The notes under the pieces were generated by a model, which was not told the origin of the DNA, searched no databases, and saw only the letters and a list, made by a program, of their open reading frames with translations. Made by a program: the position numbers and the translations under genes. Below are positions 23,666 to 32,052 of a stretch of DNA of 64,000 nt, one piece after another (the stretch's first letter is position 1; every line of letters starts with the position of its first letter). Source of the stretch: Trueperella pyogenes (GTDB taxonomy: Bacteria > Actinomycetota > Actinomycetes > Actinomycetales > Actinomycetaceae); the NCBI RefSeq assembly GCF_001070855.1, contig NZ_JVLH01000009.1, positions 186,001-250,000 on the forward strand, written 5' to 3'.

Positions 23666-24588
23666 CACTGGTCCTCCTTATCCAGCGAACGAACGTAGAA
23701 CCACGACAGAGCCAGCGGTAAAACCATGGTCAGCATTGAAGCCGCAGCACCGTTACCAAAGTCGAAAACCTTGAAGGTTTGCAGGTAGGTGAAGATCGGC
23801 AGGGTTGTGGTCGCCTCGACAGGACCGCCCTTGGTCATGGTGTAGATCAGGTCGAAGACCTTGTAGGTATTGATGACGCCAAGCAAGAGCAGTGAAATCA
23901 CCACGGGGCGCATGAGTGGTTCAGTGATGGAGAAGAAGGTACGAATTGGGCCAGCGCCGTCGACCTCTGCGGCCTCGTACAGGCCGTCATCGATGGTGTG
24001 AAGTCCTGAAAGGATCAGCAGCATATTGAAGGGCATACCAACCCACAGGTTCGCAACGACGATTGCAATCATTGCGGTTGTTGGACCGGTCAGCCACAAC
24101 ACCGGGTGATCAGTAATATGCAGGCTCATCAAGAAGTAGTTGATCACGCCGAAGTCAGAGTCGAACATCCAACGGAAGATCGTGCCCGTGACAACAGCGG
24201 GAAGGATCCACGCGACCAATAGGAGCGCGCGAATGATGCCATTACCCGGGAAAGGTTTGCGGAAGAACAAGGCCAGCGCATAACCAACAAGGAATTGCAG
24301 GGCAAGTGAGGCAACTGTCCAGATGATGGAGAGCTTCACGCCATTCCAGAAGCCTGGGCTCTTGACCATCGCTTCATAGTTCGCCAGGCCTGTGGGGTGA
24401 TAGTCACCCGAAATGAGGTTTGCGCCGTTCGCGTCAGAGATGGACAGCCAGATGTTATAGATCAGTGGGACAACAAGAAAAATCGTTATGTAAATCAGTG
24501 CGGGTAACGCCAGAAGCAGTCCTAGACGCCGTGTTCGCGCCAAAGAACGTGATCCGTCGTCGTGGCCCGCTGTTTTCGTTCGCGCCAT
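23665..24588 (-). CDS. ABC sugar transporter permease, MalF-like
   Basis: A 307-residue CUT1 permease with six helices. The EAA motif is YEAAEVDGAGPIRTFFSITEPLM near residue 215, and NLWVGMPFNMLLILSGL is the conserved segment before it. It pairs with the MalG-like protein encoded directly downstream. It is 226 bases downstream of the substrate-binding protein gene; that gap holds a strong stem-loop that may lower permease expression relative to the binding protein. Confidence 0.9.
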   Translation of the reverse strand: MARTKTAGHDDGSRSLARTRRLGLLLALPALIYITIFLVVPLIYNIWLSISDANGANLISGDYHPTGLANYEAMVKSPGFWNGVKLSIIWTVASLALQFLVGYALALFFRKPFPGNGIIRALLLVAWILPAVVTGTIFRWMFDSDFGVINYFLMSLHITDHPVLWLTGPTTAMIAIVVANLWVGMPFNMLLILSGLHTIDDGLYEAAEVDGAGPIRTFFSITEPLMRPVVISLLLLGVINTYKVFDLIYTMTKGGPVEATTTLPIFTYLQTFKVFDFGNGAAASMLTMVLPLALSWFYVRSLDKEDQ

Positions 24589-24675
24589 CGAAATTCACTC
24601 ACAGATCCGAGGTTTGTGTGGGAATACTGTTGTGGCCTGGCGGACTCAGTGGCCTGCCAGCACCAAAACAGGGAT

Positions 24676-24756
24676 GTTTCCCCACGCGAGCGGGAGATTC
24701 GCTGCGGCTTCAAGCCGTTGCTCATCGTTGCGTTCCCACTCGCGCGGGGAACTTTA
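24676..24756 (-). other. Intra-operon stem-loop between binding-protein and permease genes
   Basis: Read as minus-strand RNA, UUCCCCGCGCGAG near 24755-24743 pairs with CUCGCGUGGGGAA near 24690-24678 over 13 bp with one G-U pair. Inside are a small perfect hairpin CGGCUU-GA-AGCCG and a local GUUCCC/GGGAAC stem. Such elements between a binding-protein gene and its permeases commonly stabilise the upstream mRNA. The arms also resemble type I-E CRISPR repeats, but two inverted copies do not make an array. Confidence 0.65.
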
Positions 24757-24813
24757 TGTGTGTGTTGGTTGCCTAGGCGCGATCGCCCCAAGCAAACCGG
24801 TTTCTTGCGCTAC

Positions 24814-26067
24814 TCACTTCTTGGGCAGCAAGGGGTTGATTGAGTCCGCGGCCTTCTTTGCTGCGGCCTCGGGGGTCGATGCGCCCGTCAGAGCTTCCTG
24901 CATGGACAGCTGGATGGCCTCAGAAATCTTCGGGTAATCCTTGCCGTATGCACGTGCGTGTGCGTCAGCAAGCTGGCTTTCGAAGACCTTGAGCTTTGCA
25001 TCGTTCGAGAGCTTGAGCTTGCCCTGCAGGTCGGGGCGAGAGGACAGCTGGCCGGAGCCATCGCAGTAGATCTTGGCGCCTTCTGCGCTGGTCAGAAACT
25101 TTGCGAGCTTGACTGCTGCATCAGACTGCTTGGCACCGTTCATAACGACAACGTTTTCGCCACCCATCGAGGTTGCTGCACGCTTGTCCTTGGGCAGAGG
25201 CGCAACATCCCAGTCAAACTGGGCGTCCTTGGTCAGGGTTGACAGCTCCCAGGGGCCATTGATCATCATGGCGGACTTGCCGGTGATGAACTGGGTACGT
25301 GCGTCTTCCTGGGTGTAGTTCGAAACGGCCTCGGACATGGAACCGTCGTCGATCAGGCCACGCAGGTAGGCCAGAGCGGTTGCGCCAGAGGTGGCGTAAT
25401 CGTTCAGGTCACCGCCGGTCTGCCACACGAAGGGCAGAATCTGGAAGGTAGCGGACTCGGACTTCACGGCCGAGATCGCGAGGCCCTTCACGTCACCCTT
25501 GGTGGTCTTCTTTGCGACGTCCTTGAGGGATGCCCAGTCGGTCGGAACCTCAACGCCCGCGTCCTTAAGCATCTGCTTGTTGTAGTACAGAGCCAGGTTG
25601 TTGGAGTTCAGCGGAATGCCGTAGGTCTTGCCCTCGTAGACGACCGAGGACCAGGGGCCATCGAAGAAGTCAGACTTATTGATTCCGTCGTTGCTCAGAT
25701 CCTTGAGCATTCCCAGGGATGCGAAGTTCTGGTTGTCGACAACGTCGACGACTGCGACATCGGGAACCTGACCGCCGACCGAGCCCTGAAGGATGGACTT
25801 GGACAGGTCTGCAAACGCAAAGGTGGTGCGCTTGACCTTGATGTCGGGGTTGGCCTTCTCGAACTCAGCGATCGATGCATTGATCGAGTCATTGGCGGTT
25901 TCACCGCTCAGGTAGTCCCACATCTCAACGGTTACTTGACCGCCGGATGCGCTGCCGGAGTCGGCCGAATCCGTCTTCGTCCCGGAGCATGCTGCCAATC
26001 CCAGTGCCATTACGCCGGCACCGAAGAAGGCAATCCCGCGCATTGCGCGCTTAGATGCGTATGCCAT
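24814..26067 (-). CDS. ABC sugar transporter substrate-binding lipoprotein
   Basis: A 417-residue extracellular solute-binding protein of the MalE/CUT1 class. The signal peptide ends in the lipobox GLAAC near residue 28. MWDYLSG, then EFEKANPDIKVK and YGIPLNSNNLALYYNKQML are typical SBP segments; FITGKSAMMINGPWEL is the usual ligand-cleft region. It captures the oligosaccharide, presumably isomaltooligosaccharides or cyclic forms given the neighbours. The ATG at 26067 has AAAGGAG upstream and lies 17 bases inside the end of the GH31 gene, so the two are translationally linked. Confidence 0.92.
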   Translation of the reverse strand: MAYASKRAMRGIAFFGAGVMALGLAACSGTKTDSADSGSASGGQVTVEMWDYLSGETANDSINASIAEFEKANPDIKVKRTTFAFADLSKSILQGSVGGQVPDVAVVDVVDNQNFASLGMLKDLSNDGINKSDFFDGPWSSVVYEGKTYGIPLNSNNLALYYNKQMLKDAGVEVPTDWASLKDVAKKTTKGDVKGLAISAVKSESATFQILPFVWQTGGDLNDYATSGATALAYLRGLIDDGSMSEAVSNYTQEDARTQFITGKSAMMINGPWELSTLTKDAQFDWDVAPLPKDKRAATSMGGENVVVMNGAKQSDAAVKLAKFLTSAEGAKIYCDGSGQLSSRPDLQGKLKLSNDAKLKVFESQLADAHARAYGKDYPKISEAIQLSMQEALTGASTPEAAAKKAADSINPLLPKK

Positions 26068-28231
26068 TCTTTCTCTCCTTTGAGTGTCGATAGTTGTCCG
26101 TCAACCAACTATCTAGATCCGTGTTTTCACGGATGAATAATGGGATGCACTCCAGTGGTGCATCTATGGTGAGTTCACTTCCGCCTTCGAAAGTCTCACC
26201 AAGCATGTACGAGGCCGTGGCCTCTTGATCCTCATCACCGCGGCTTGGGGCGATGAGAAGTTGGCGCCACCGCGCACCCTGGGGAAGGTAGACGCGGGCA
26301 GTGCGGGAGCCGGCCTCGGTAATCGGGGAAACCAAGAGGTCGGGACCCAAGAAGAACTCCCCGTCCCAGCTCCAACAGCGCTCGTCCTCGGGGAATTCCA
26401 GGAAGAGGGCGCGCATGGCGGGGATTCCGCGTTCGCTGGCCTCGTCCATCACGCGAGTGAGGTAAGGGCGAAGGGTTTCGCGTAGGAGGATGTAGCGGGA
26501 GCAGATATCCGCGACTTCCTCGCCATAGGACCAGATTTCGTTGGGGCCGCCGGGGTTTTCCGAGGCCACATCTTCGCGGGGTTCGCGGTGTCCGTGAACG
26601 CGCATGAGTGGGCAGAAGGTTCCGAATTCGAACCAGCGTGCGAAGAGTTCCTGATATGCGGGATCGCTGGCATCGCCTCCGTGGAAGCCTCCGATATCAC
26701 TGGTCCACCAGGGGATTCCTGCGATTCCAATGGATTGTCCGGCTCGGACCTGCGTGTAGAGGGCCTCCCAGGTGGGGCCGATATCTCCACTCCACACGGC
26801 GGCGCCGTACTTTGCCTGGCCTGCCCAGGCGCTGCGGCACAGGGTCAGGAATTCATCTTCGCCCTCTTCACGCATACCTTCCCAGATCATGCGGGCATTC
26901 TCGCGTGGGTAAAGGTTCGAGACATTCAGGCCCTTTCCCGCATAAAAACGCAGGTTCGAGGGGTGACCGGGATTGAGCTCGGGCTCGCAGGCATCCAGCC
27001 AGAACACGCGCACGCCCAGATCGAAGTAGTTGTTCTTGAGCTTGTTCCACACGTAGTCGCGCGCCGTCGGATTCGTCGGGTCGTAGAAGGCGACGGGAAG
27101 CGGGCGATCCATTCCCTTATCACGGAAGGTTTGGTGGTATTCAACTCCTGCTTCGGTGCCGACCAATAAACCTTTTGCGCGGATTTCCGCATCTGTTTCG
27201 GCAAGGGGCGAGACCGTGGGCCACACGGAAACCATGAGCTTGGTGCCCATTTCGTCCAGTTCGGCCATCATCGCTTCGGGGTCGGGGTATTCGCTTGGGT
27301 CAAAGCGCCACTCCCCCATTGCCGGCCAGTGGATGAAGTCGGTAACGATGACAGAGAGGGGAAGGCCTCGGCGGTGGTATTCGCGGGCGACTTCCATAAG
27401 TTCGTTTTGGCTGGTGTAGCGCAGTTTGGATTGCCACAAGCCCAGTGCCCACTGAGGAATTCGGGGTGCGTGGCCCACCGCGTCGGCGTAGGACTGGAGG
27501 ATTTCCTTAGGAGTGTCTCCTACGCACACCCAGTAGTCGATCCATTCGCTTGCCTGCGCGACCCAGCGGGTGGCTTCTTTGGCGAATTCCACACGGCCAA
27601 CACTGGGGTTGTTCCACAGGAATCCATAGCCTTTGTCTGAGAGGACGAAGGGGATGGAGACTTCGCCGTTTCGCTGGACCAGATCGGAGACGACGCCCTT
27701 GTGATCAAGGAAGTCGTAGGAGTGCTGGCCCATTCCGTAGAAACGCTCAGCGGGGTCCGAGGCAAAGCATTGGTGCACTTCGTTTCCGCCGAAGCCCGGG
27801 TAGATTCCGTGGGCTCCCGGCCACCAGAAGTGTTCGGGGGCTTCGCGCAGGATGGATTCGCCATCCTTGTGGAAATCCAGAAGGAATCGGGCAATTCCGG
27901 TTCCACCGTCAAGGTTTGCAACCACGCTGATTCGTCCGTTGGAAAAGACTTCTTCGGGGCGATCGTAGCCGGGGATTTCGGTGACAGAGCATGGTTCATT
28001 CCCGGTAGTCCTTGCCGAAGCCTGGGTTTCAGCAAACGGGTCCGTGGGTGCTCCAGAGGTCGCGCCGAGGCCACTAAGGGGTGCGGCCTCGAGCGCGCCC
28101 AGTCCCTGGGGGAAGTTCGCATTGGGGCCTATGCGCACGCGAAGTGCATTGCGACCCCAGGCCTCAATGCGGATGAACTCGTGCGCATAGGAGAGTTCGA
28201 CTGCGCCCGGGTACTCCTTCTTCGTATACAC
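26051..28231 (-). CDS. GH31-family alpha-glycosidase
   Basis: A 726-residue cytosolic GH31 enzyme. The N-terminal beta-sandwich contains ERFYGMGQHSYDF, the catalytic barrel starts with GLWQSKLRYTSQNELM, the nucleophile is the Asp of VFWLDACEPE, and the acid/base probably the Asp of WSGDIGPTW. HGHREPRE and the C-terminal beta domains follow. GH31 includes alpha-glucosidases, alpha-xylosidases and isomaltosyl- or alpha-1,3-active enzymes; context suggests an alpha-glucan substrate but linkage specificity cannot be assigned. GTG start at 28231 with AAGGAG upstream. First gene of the operon GH31-SBP-permeases, behind a promoter with LacI-type operators. Confidence 0.87.
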   Translation of the reverse strand: MYTKKEYPGAVELSYAHEFIRIEAWGRNALRVRIGPNANFPQGLGALEAAPLSGLGATSGAPTDPFAETQASARTTGNEPCSVTEIPGYDRPEEVFSNGRISVVANLDGGTGIARFLLDFHKDGESILREAPEHFWWPGAHGIYPGFGGNEVHQCFASDPAERFYGMGQHSYDFLDHKGVVSDLVQRNGEVSIPFVLSDKGYGFLWNNPSVGRVEFAKEATRWVAQASEWIDYWVCVGDTPKEILQSYADAVGHAPRIPQWALGLWQSKLRYTSQNELMEVAREYHRRGLPLSVIVTDFIHWPAMGEWRFDPSEYPDPEAMMAELDEMGTKLMVSVWPTVSPLAETDAEIRAKGLLVGTEAGVEYHQTFRDKGMDRPLPVAFYDPTNPTARDYVWNKLKNNYFDLGVRVFWLDACEPELNPGHPSNLRFYAGKGLNVSNLYPRENARMIWEGMREEGEDEFLTLCRSAWAGQAKYGAAVWSGDIGPTWEALYTQVRAGQSIGIAGIPWWTSDIGGFHGGDASDPAYQELFARWFEFGTFCPLMRVHGHREPREDVASENPGGPNEIWSYGEEVADICSRYILLRETLRPYLTRVMDEASERGIPAMRALFLEFPEDERCWSWDGEFFLGPDLLVSPITEAGSRTARVYLPQGARWRQLLIAPSRGDEDQEATASYMLGETFEGGSELTIDAPLECIPLFIRENTDLDSWLTDNYRHSKERKNGIRI

Positions 28232-28254
28232 CTATGACTCCTTAGCGAAGAGTA

Positions 28255-28333
28255 CGAATACGTATTCGCTCCATGCTTCTATGCAGGAGTTTTTCTGGTA
28301 ATATCCATTACGCATACGTATTCGTTATGTAAA
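28255..28333 (-). promoter_or_regulatory. Promoter of the GH31-ABC operon with two LacI-type operators
   Basis: On the minus strand TTTACA (28333-28328) and TAATGG (28310-28305) are separated by exactly 17 bases, and the palindromic site gcatacgtattc (28312-28323) fills that spacer. A second, perfect palindrome cgaatacgtattcg is at 28255-28268, between promoter and start codon; the centres are 56 bases apart. This is the divergent region shared with the lacI gene and the third member of the site family is at 17856-17867. Confidence 0.75.
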
Positions 28334-28421
28334 AATTTTTTGCGAGCATCGCTGCTCGCGTGTGATGTGAAACTCAAGATAAGTAGTAAAAGCGTTCCTG
28401 TCAAGAGAGCAGGAGGAACTG

Positions 28422-29522
28422 ATGGCACGTCAGCCAACCAGTAGAGATGTCGCAAAACTGGCGGGAGTCTCACAAACCACGGTCTCCTACGTCATGAGCG
28501 GCAGACGGACAGTGTCTCCGGAGACGGAAAAACGTGTCCAAATTGCAATGAAAGAACTGGGCTACCAGCCTCATGCGGGCGCTCGTTCACTGCGCTCACG
28601 CAAGTCGCGCGTGCTTGGAGTTGTCATCCCCTACCACGAGGGTGCGGATGGGGCGGACCAGCACTACATGCTGATCTCACTGGCACAGCTCTTGCGTGAA
28701 CATGATTTTGATCTGCTTTTGATCACCGCGAACGAGGGAGCGGCTGGGCTGCGTCGCGTCATGACAACCGCGCTGTGCGATGGTCTGTTCATCATGGAAG
28801 TTCGCTTCAATGATCCCCGCTTGGAGGTCGTGGCCGAGGGAAAGATTCCAACGGTTTTCGTTGGTACTCCCGGGCCCGGGCCCTTTAAGTCGCCGATCCA
28901 GTCCATTGACGTGGACTATTACGAGGCCGGCACCCAGGCCGTGCACCGTATTCGCGACGCGGGGGCACGCAATGTTGCTTTCGTGCACTCGGCCAGCACA
29001 GATGTGCAGTCCTTGAACTTCGTCGCACAGTTTAAGCAAGCGGTTGTGGATACTGCTGGTGAGCTTGGGATTCCTCTGCTCTCACGAACCTGCGGAACTG
29101 GGATTCAGGCAATTCGCCACTTGGTCGGCCAAATTGCCGGCGAGGGACGAGTTGATTCCTACATTCTGGGGCCGACGATTTCCGCTGATGACTGGTGCAA
29201 TGCGCTAATGGATCTGGGAATTAGACCAGGACGCGATGTCTCACTGGTTGCCAGCGGATGGCATGCAGAGCGAGCCCACTGTCTTTTCAATGTCGACCAT
29301 TTTGATACCCGGCCGGATGAGCTTTTGAGGCGAGCGGTTGAGATGCTAGTTGCCCAAATCGATGGGGAGCCTCGAAAGGAAGCGGACGTAGATACTGAGG
29401 GACATGAGTCGACGACATCGTCAGATTTCGAGGCCAAGATCCACCGCCCCGTGCACGGATTGACCCTGCTTGATCCAATCTTCGTGCCCGGAAATACGGT
29501 TATTGGGGCCGATCGGTCGTAG
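28422..29522 (+). CDS. LacI-family transcriptional repressor of the dextran locus
   Basis: A 366-residue LacI/GalR regulator. The N-terminal helix-turn-helix reads SRDVAKLAGVSQTTVSYVMSG, the hinge region AGARSLRSRKSRVLGVVIPY, then a periplasmic-binding-protein-like effector domain with IQSIDVDYYEAGTQAV. The tail after the effector domain is about 30 residues longer than usual. AGGAGG precedes the ATG. Divergent from the GH31-ABC operon, with two palindromic operators between them and a third before the secreted GH66 gene. Confidence 0.9.
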   Translation: MARQPTSRDVAKLAGVSQTTVSYVMSGRRTVSPETEKRVQIAMKELGYQPHAGARSLRSRKSRVLGVVIPYHEGADGADQHYMLISLAQLLREHDFDLLLITANEGAAGLRRVMTTALCDGLFIMEVRFNDPRLEVVAEGKIPTVFVGTPGPGPFKSPIQSIDVDYYEAGTQAVHRIRDAGARNVAFVHSASTDVQSLNFVAQFKQAVVDTAGELGIPLLSRTCGTGIQAIRHLVGQIAGEGRVDSYILGPTISADDWCNALMDLGIRPGRDVSLVASGWHAERAHCLFNVDHFDTRPDELLRRAVEMLVAQIDGEPRKEADVDTEGHESTTSSDFEAKIHRPVHGLTLLDPIFVPGNTVIGADRS

Positions 29523-29573
29523 CCTAAAGCCGTGTATGGCCTTCAGTTTTTCTTTTGTAGACCCCAAATAGCC

Positions 29574-29610
29574 CACGGGGCCCTGAGCCAGAACAGCTCA
29601 AGACCCCGTG
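29574..29610 (-). terminator. Hairpin behind pyrG
   Basis: Arms 29574-29580 and 29604-29610 (cacgggg/ccccgtg), with an inner gagc/gctc pair. It is 27 bases after the pyrG stop codon. The U-rich part (AAAAGAAAAA on minus) is about 20 bases further, so the fold is clear but the terminator is not canonical. It can serve the convergent lacI gene too. Confidence 0.6.
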
Positions 29611-29636
29611 AGATCGGTATGAGAGCTCAACAGCCC

Positions 29637-31343
29637 TTACTTACGCCCACCGCGCGCAGCGTAGTTCTCTGCGTGACGCGCAAGTGCGGCACGAACCAGG
29701 CCCGCGAATAGCGGGTGAGCCTTCGTCGGACGCGACTTGAACTCGGGGTGCGCCTGAGTTGCCACGTAGTAGGGGTGCAAGGAACGATCCAGCTCAACAA
29801 ACTCGACCAGGTTTCCATCGGGTGATGTACCCGAGATGTGCAGACCAACCGATTCCAGCTGATCGCGGTAATCATTGTTCACCTCGAAACGGTGACGGTG
29901 GCGCTCCGAAACCTTGGTCTTCCCATAGGCCTCGGCAACAATAGAACCTTCCTGAAGGACCGCGGGGTATGCGCCCAATCGCATGGTTCCGCCCAGATCG
30001 CCATCTCCCTCAACAATGTCGACCTGCGAATCCATGGTGTGAACAACCGGATCCGGGGTCTCGGGATCCATTTCCGTCGAGGAAGCTCCAGCCAAGCCAA
30101 GCAGGTCACGCGCGGCCTCGATCACCATGCACTGCAAGCCCAAGCACAATCCCAAGGTCGGGATCTTGTGCTCGCGTGCCCAACGCAGCGCACCCAACTT
30201 GCCTTCAATGCCTCGGATACCAAAACCGCCGGGGACGATGATCGCATCAACGCCACCCAGAGCCTTTTGCGCACCCTCGGGGGTTTCACAGGTGTCGGAG
30301 GCAACCCAACGCAGGTCAACGCGAGCGTTATTTGCAAAGCCACCGTGCTTCACGGCCTCGGAAACAGAAAGGTAAGCGTCGTGCAGGTCAATGTACTTAC
30401 CAACCAACGCAACCTCAACGCGGTACTTCGGTGATTCAACGCGCTCAAGCAGCTCGTTCCACTCGCTCCAGTCCACGTCGCGGAAAGTCAGGCCAAGACG
30501 CTGAACAAGGAAGGCATCCAAGCCCTCGCGATGCAGCGTCGGGGGAACCTCATAGATCGAGGCCGCATCCTTACATTCGATGACAGCATCCCGGTCGACG
30601 TCGCACATGAGTGCAACCTTGCCCTTAATTCCCTCGGGCAGCGGACGGTCCGTACGCAGCACCAGCGCATCGGGCTGAATACCGATAGAGCGCAGCGCGG
30701 CCACAGAGTGCTGGGTCGGCTTGGTCTTGAGCTCACCGGCAGCGGGAAGGAAGGGGATCAGTGCGACGTGCACAAAGGCAACATTGTCGCGGCCCAGGTC
30801 GGCGCGCACCTGACGCGCAGCCTCCAAGAAGGGCTGTGATTCGATATCGCCAACCGTGCCACCGATTTCGGTGATGATGACATCAGGGGCATTGCCCTCG
30901 GCATCGGGGATGGCCTGCGCGCGCATGACGCGCTTGATTTCATCGGTGATGTGAGGGATGACCTGGACGGTATCGCCCAGGTATTCGCCGCGGCGTTCCT
31001 TTGCAATAACCGTGGAGTACACCTGGCCGGTCGTCGCGTTCGCCGCGCCGGAGAGGTTCACGTCCAAGAAGCGCTCGTAGTGGCCGATATCAAGGTCGGT
31101 TTCCGCGCCGTCTTCAGTGACGAAAACCTCACCGTGCTGGAAGGGGTTCATCGTCCCGGGATCGACGTTGATATAGGGGTCAAGCTTTTGCATGGCGACA
31201 CTCAAACCGCGCGAACGCAGCAGACGCCCCAGCGAAGAGGCCGTCAAACCCTTACCTAAAGAAGAAACCACACCTCCGGTGACGAAGATGTGGCGAGTAA
31301 CGTTTTCCTGCGTCTCTTGACGACGTCCATAGCTGTTTACCAT
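29637..31343 (-). CDS. pyrG: CTP synthase
   Basis: Makes CTP from UTP, ATP and glutamine. The 568-residue protein has the N-terminal synthase domain ([42 protein letters not shown]) and a class I glutamine amidotransferase domain with FGIRG, the nucleophile in [10 protein letters not shown], and the His-Pro-Glu triad end [11 protein letters not shown]. Length is typical. The start has no strong Shine-Dalgarno. It begins 11 bases after the response-regulator stop codon and is probably also transcribed with that operon. Confidence 0.96.
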   Translation of the reverse strand: MVNSYGRRQETQENVTRHIFVTGGVVSSLGKGLTASSLGRLLRSRGLSVAMQKLDPYINVDPGTMNPFQHGEVFVTEDGAETDLDIGHYERFLDVNLSGAANATTGQVYSTVIAKERRGEYLGDTVQVIPHITDEIKRVMRAQAIPDAEGNAPDVIITEIGGTVGDIESQPFLEAARQVRADLGRDNVAFVHVALIPFLPAAGELKTKPTQHSVAALRSIGIQPDALVLRTDRPLPEGIKGKVALMCDVDRDAVIECKDAASIYEVPPTLHREGLDAFLVQRLGLTFRDVDWSEWNELLERVESPKYRVEVALVGKYIDLHDAYLSVSEAVKHGGFANNARVDLRWVASDTCETPEGAQKALGGVDAIIVPGGFGIRGIEGKLGALRWAREHKIPTLGLCLGLQCMVIEAARDLLGLAGASSTEMDPETPDPVVHTMDSQVDIVEGDGDLGGTMRLGAYPAVLQEGSIVAEAYGKTKVSERHRHRFEVNNDYRDQLESVGLHISGTSPDGNLVEFVELDRSLHPYYVATQAHPEFKSRPTKAHPLFAGLVRAALARHAENYAARGGRK

Positions 31344-31354
31344 GGAATCTCAGT

Positions 31355-32002
31355 TTACAACCACCCGTTTTCTGTTGCTACCTTGAGTGCCTCAGCTCTC
31401 GTTCGCGCGTGGGTCTTATCCATCGCCGAGCTCACGTAGTTGCGCACCGTCCCCGCCGACAACATGAGCTCCGAGGCCACATCCTCCACGGTCCCCCCGC
31501 TTTCAAAAGCGCGCAGAACTTCAACTTCGCGCGCGCTGAGCGGGCTTTGACCTTTGGTGAGCGCATCGACTGCGAGCGCAGGATCGACCGTGCGCAGTCC
31601 TTGGGAAGTTCGTCGGATTGCTTCTAGGAGCTGCTCGGCCGGTGCGTCTTTGACAATGAATCCAACGGCTCCCGCGTCCAATGCGCGCTGGACGTACCCG
31701 GGACGCCCGAAGGTCGTCACCATGAGAACTCGTGCATTCGCCCCGCGCTCTTTCAAGGCCGCGGCTGCACTAATTCCATCCATCACGGGCATTTCAACGT
31801 CCATAATGACGACCAGTGTCGAGGCGGCTTTCGAAGCCTGGTCACCACGGGAATTCTCGGCGGTATATGCCTCGACTGCGGCGATGGCCTCGCGACCATC
31901 AGCGGCCTGAGCGACGACGCGCATATCGTCTTCCAAGTCAATAAGCGCGCTCAAGGCACCACGAATCAAGGCCTGATCATCGGCCACAATCACGTGAATC
32001 AT
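31355..32002 (-). CDS. Response regulator, NarL/DesR type
   Basis: A 215-residue two-component regulator. The receiver domain has the acidic pair VADDQ, the phosphorylation Asp in VVIMDVEMPVMDG, the Thr in MVTTFG and the Lys in IVKDAP. A longer than usual insertion (about 15 residues) precedes the phosphorylation strand. The C-terminal LuxR-type HTH is LSAREVEVLRAFESGGTVEDVASEL. The ATG at 32002 has AAAGGA six bases upstream. It follows the histidine kinase gene by 50 bases and likely regulates the ABC genes of the same operon. Confidence 0.9.
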   Translation of the reverse strand: MIHVIVADDQALIRGALSALIDLEDDMRVVAQAADGREAIAAVEAYTAENSRGDQASKAASTLVVIMDVEMPVMDGISAAAALKERGANARVLMVTTFGRPGYVQRALDAGAVGFIVKDAPAEQLLEAIRRTSQGLRTVDPALAVDALTKGQSPLSAREVEVLRAFESGGTVEDVASELMLSAGTVRNYVSSAMDKTHARTRAEALKVATENGWL

Positions 32003-32052
32003 TGGCATTCCTTTTGCGCGCCAGTACTTGACCAGCCAATTCTATCTTCCGC

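Noticed and set aside
24676-24756. CRISPR array
   Set aside because: Only two degenerate repeat-like sequences, in opposite orientation and about 55 bases apart, lying inside an operon. No spacers or cas genes.
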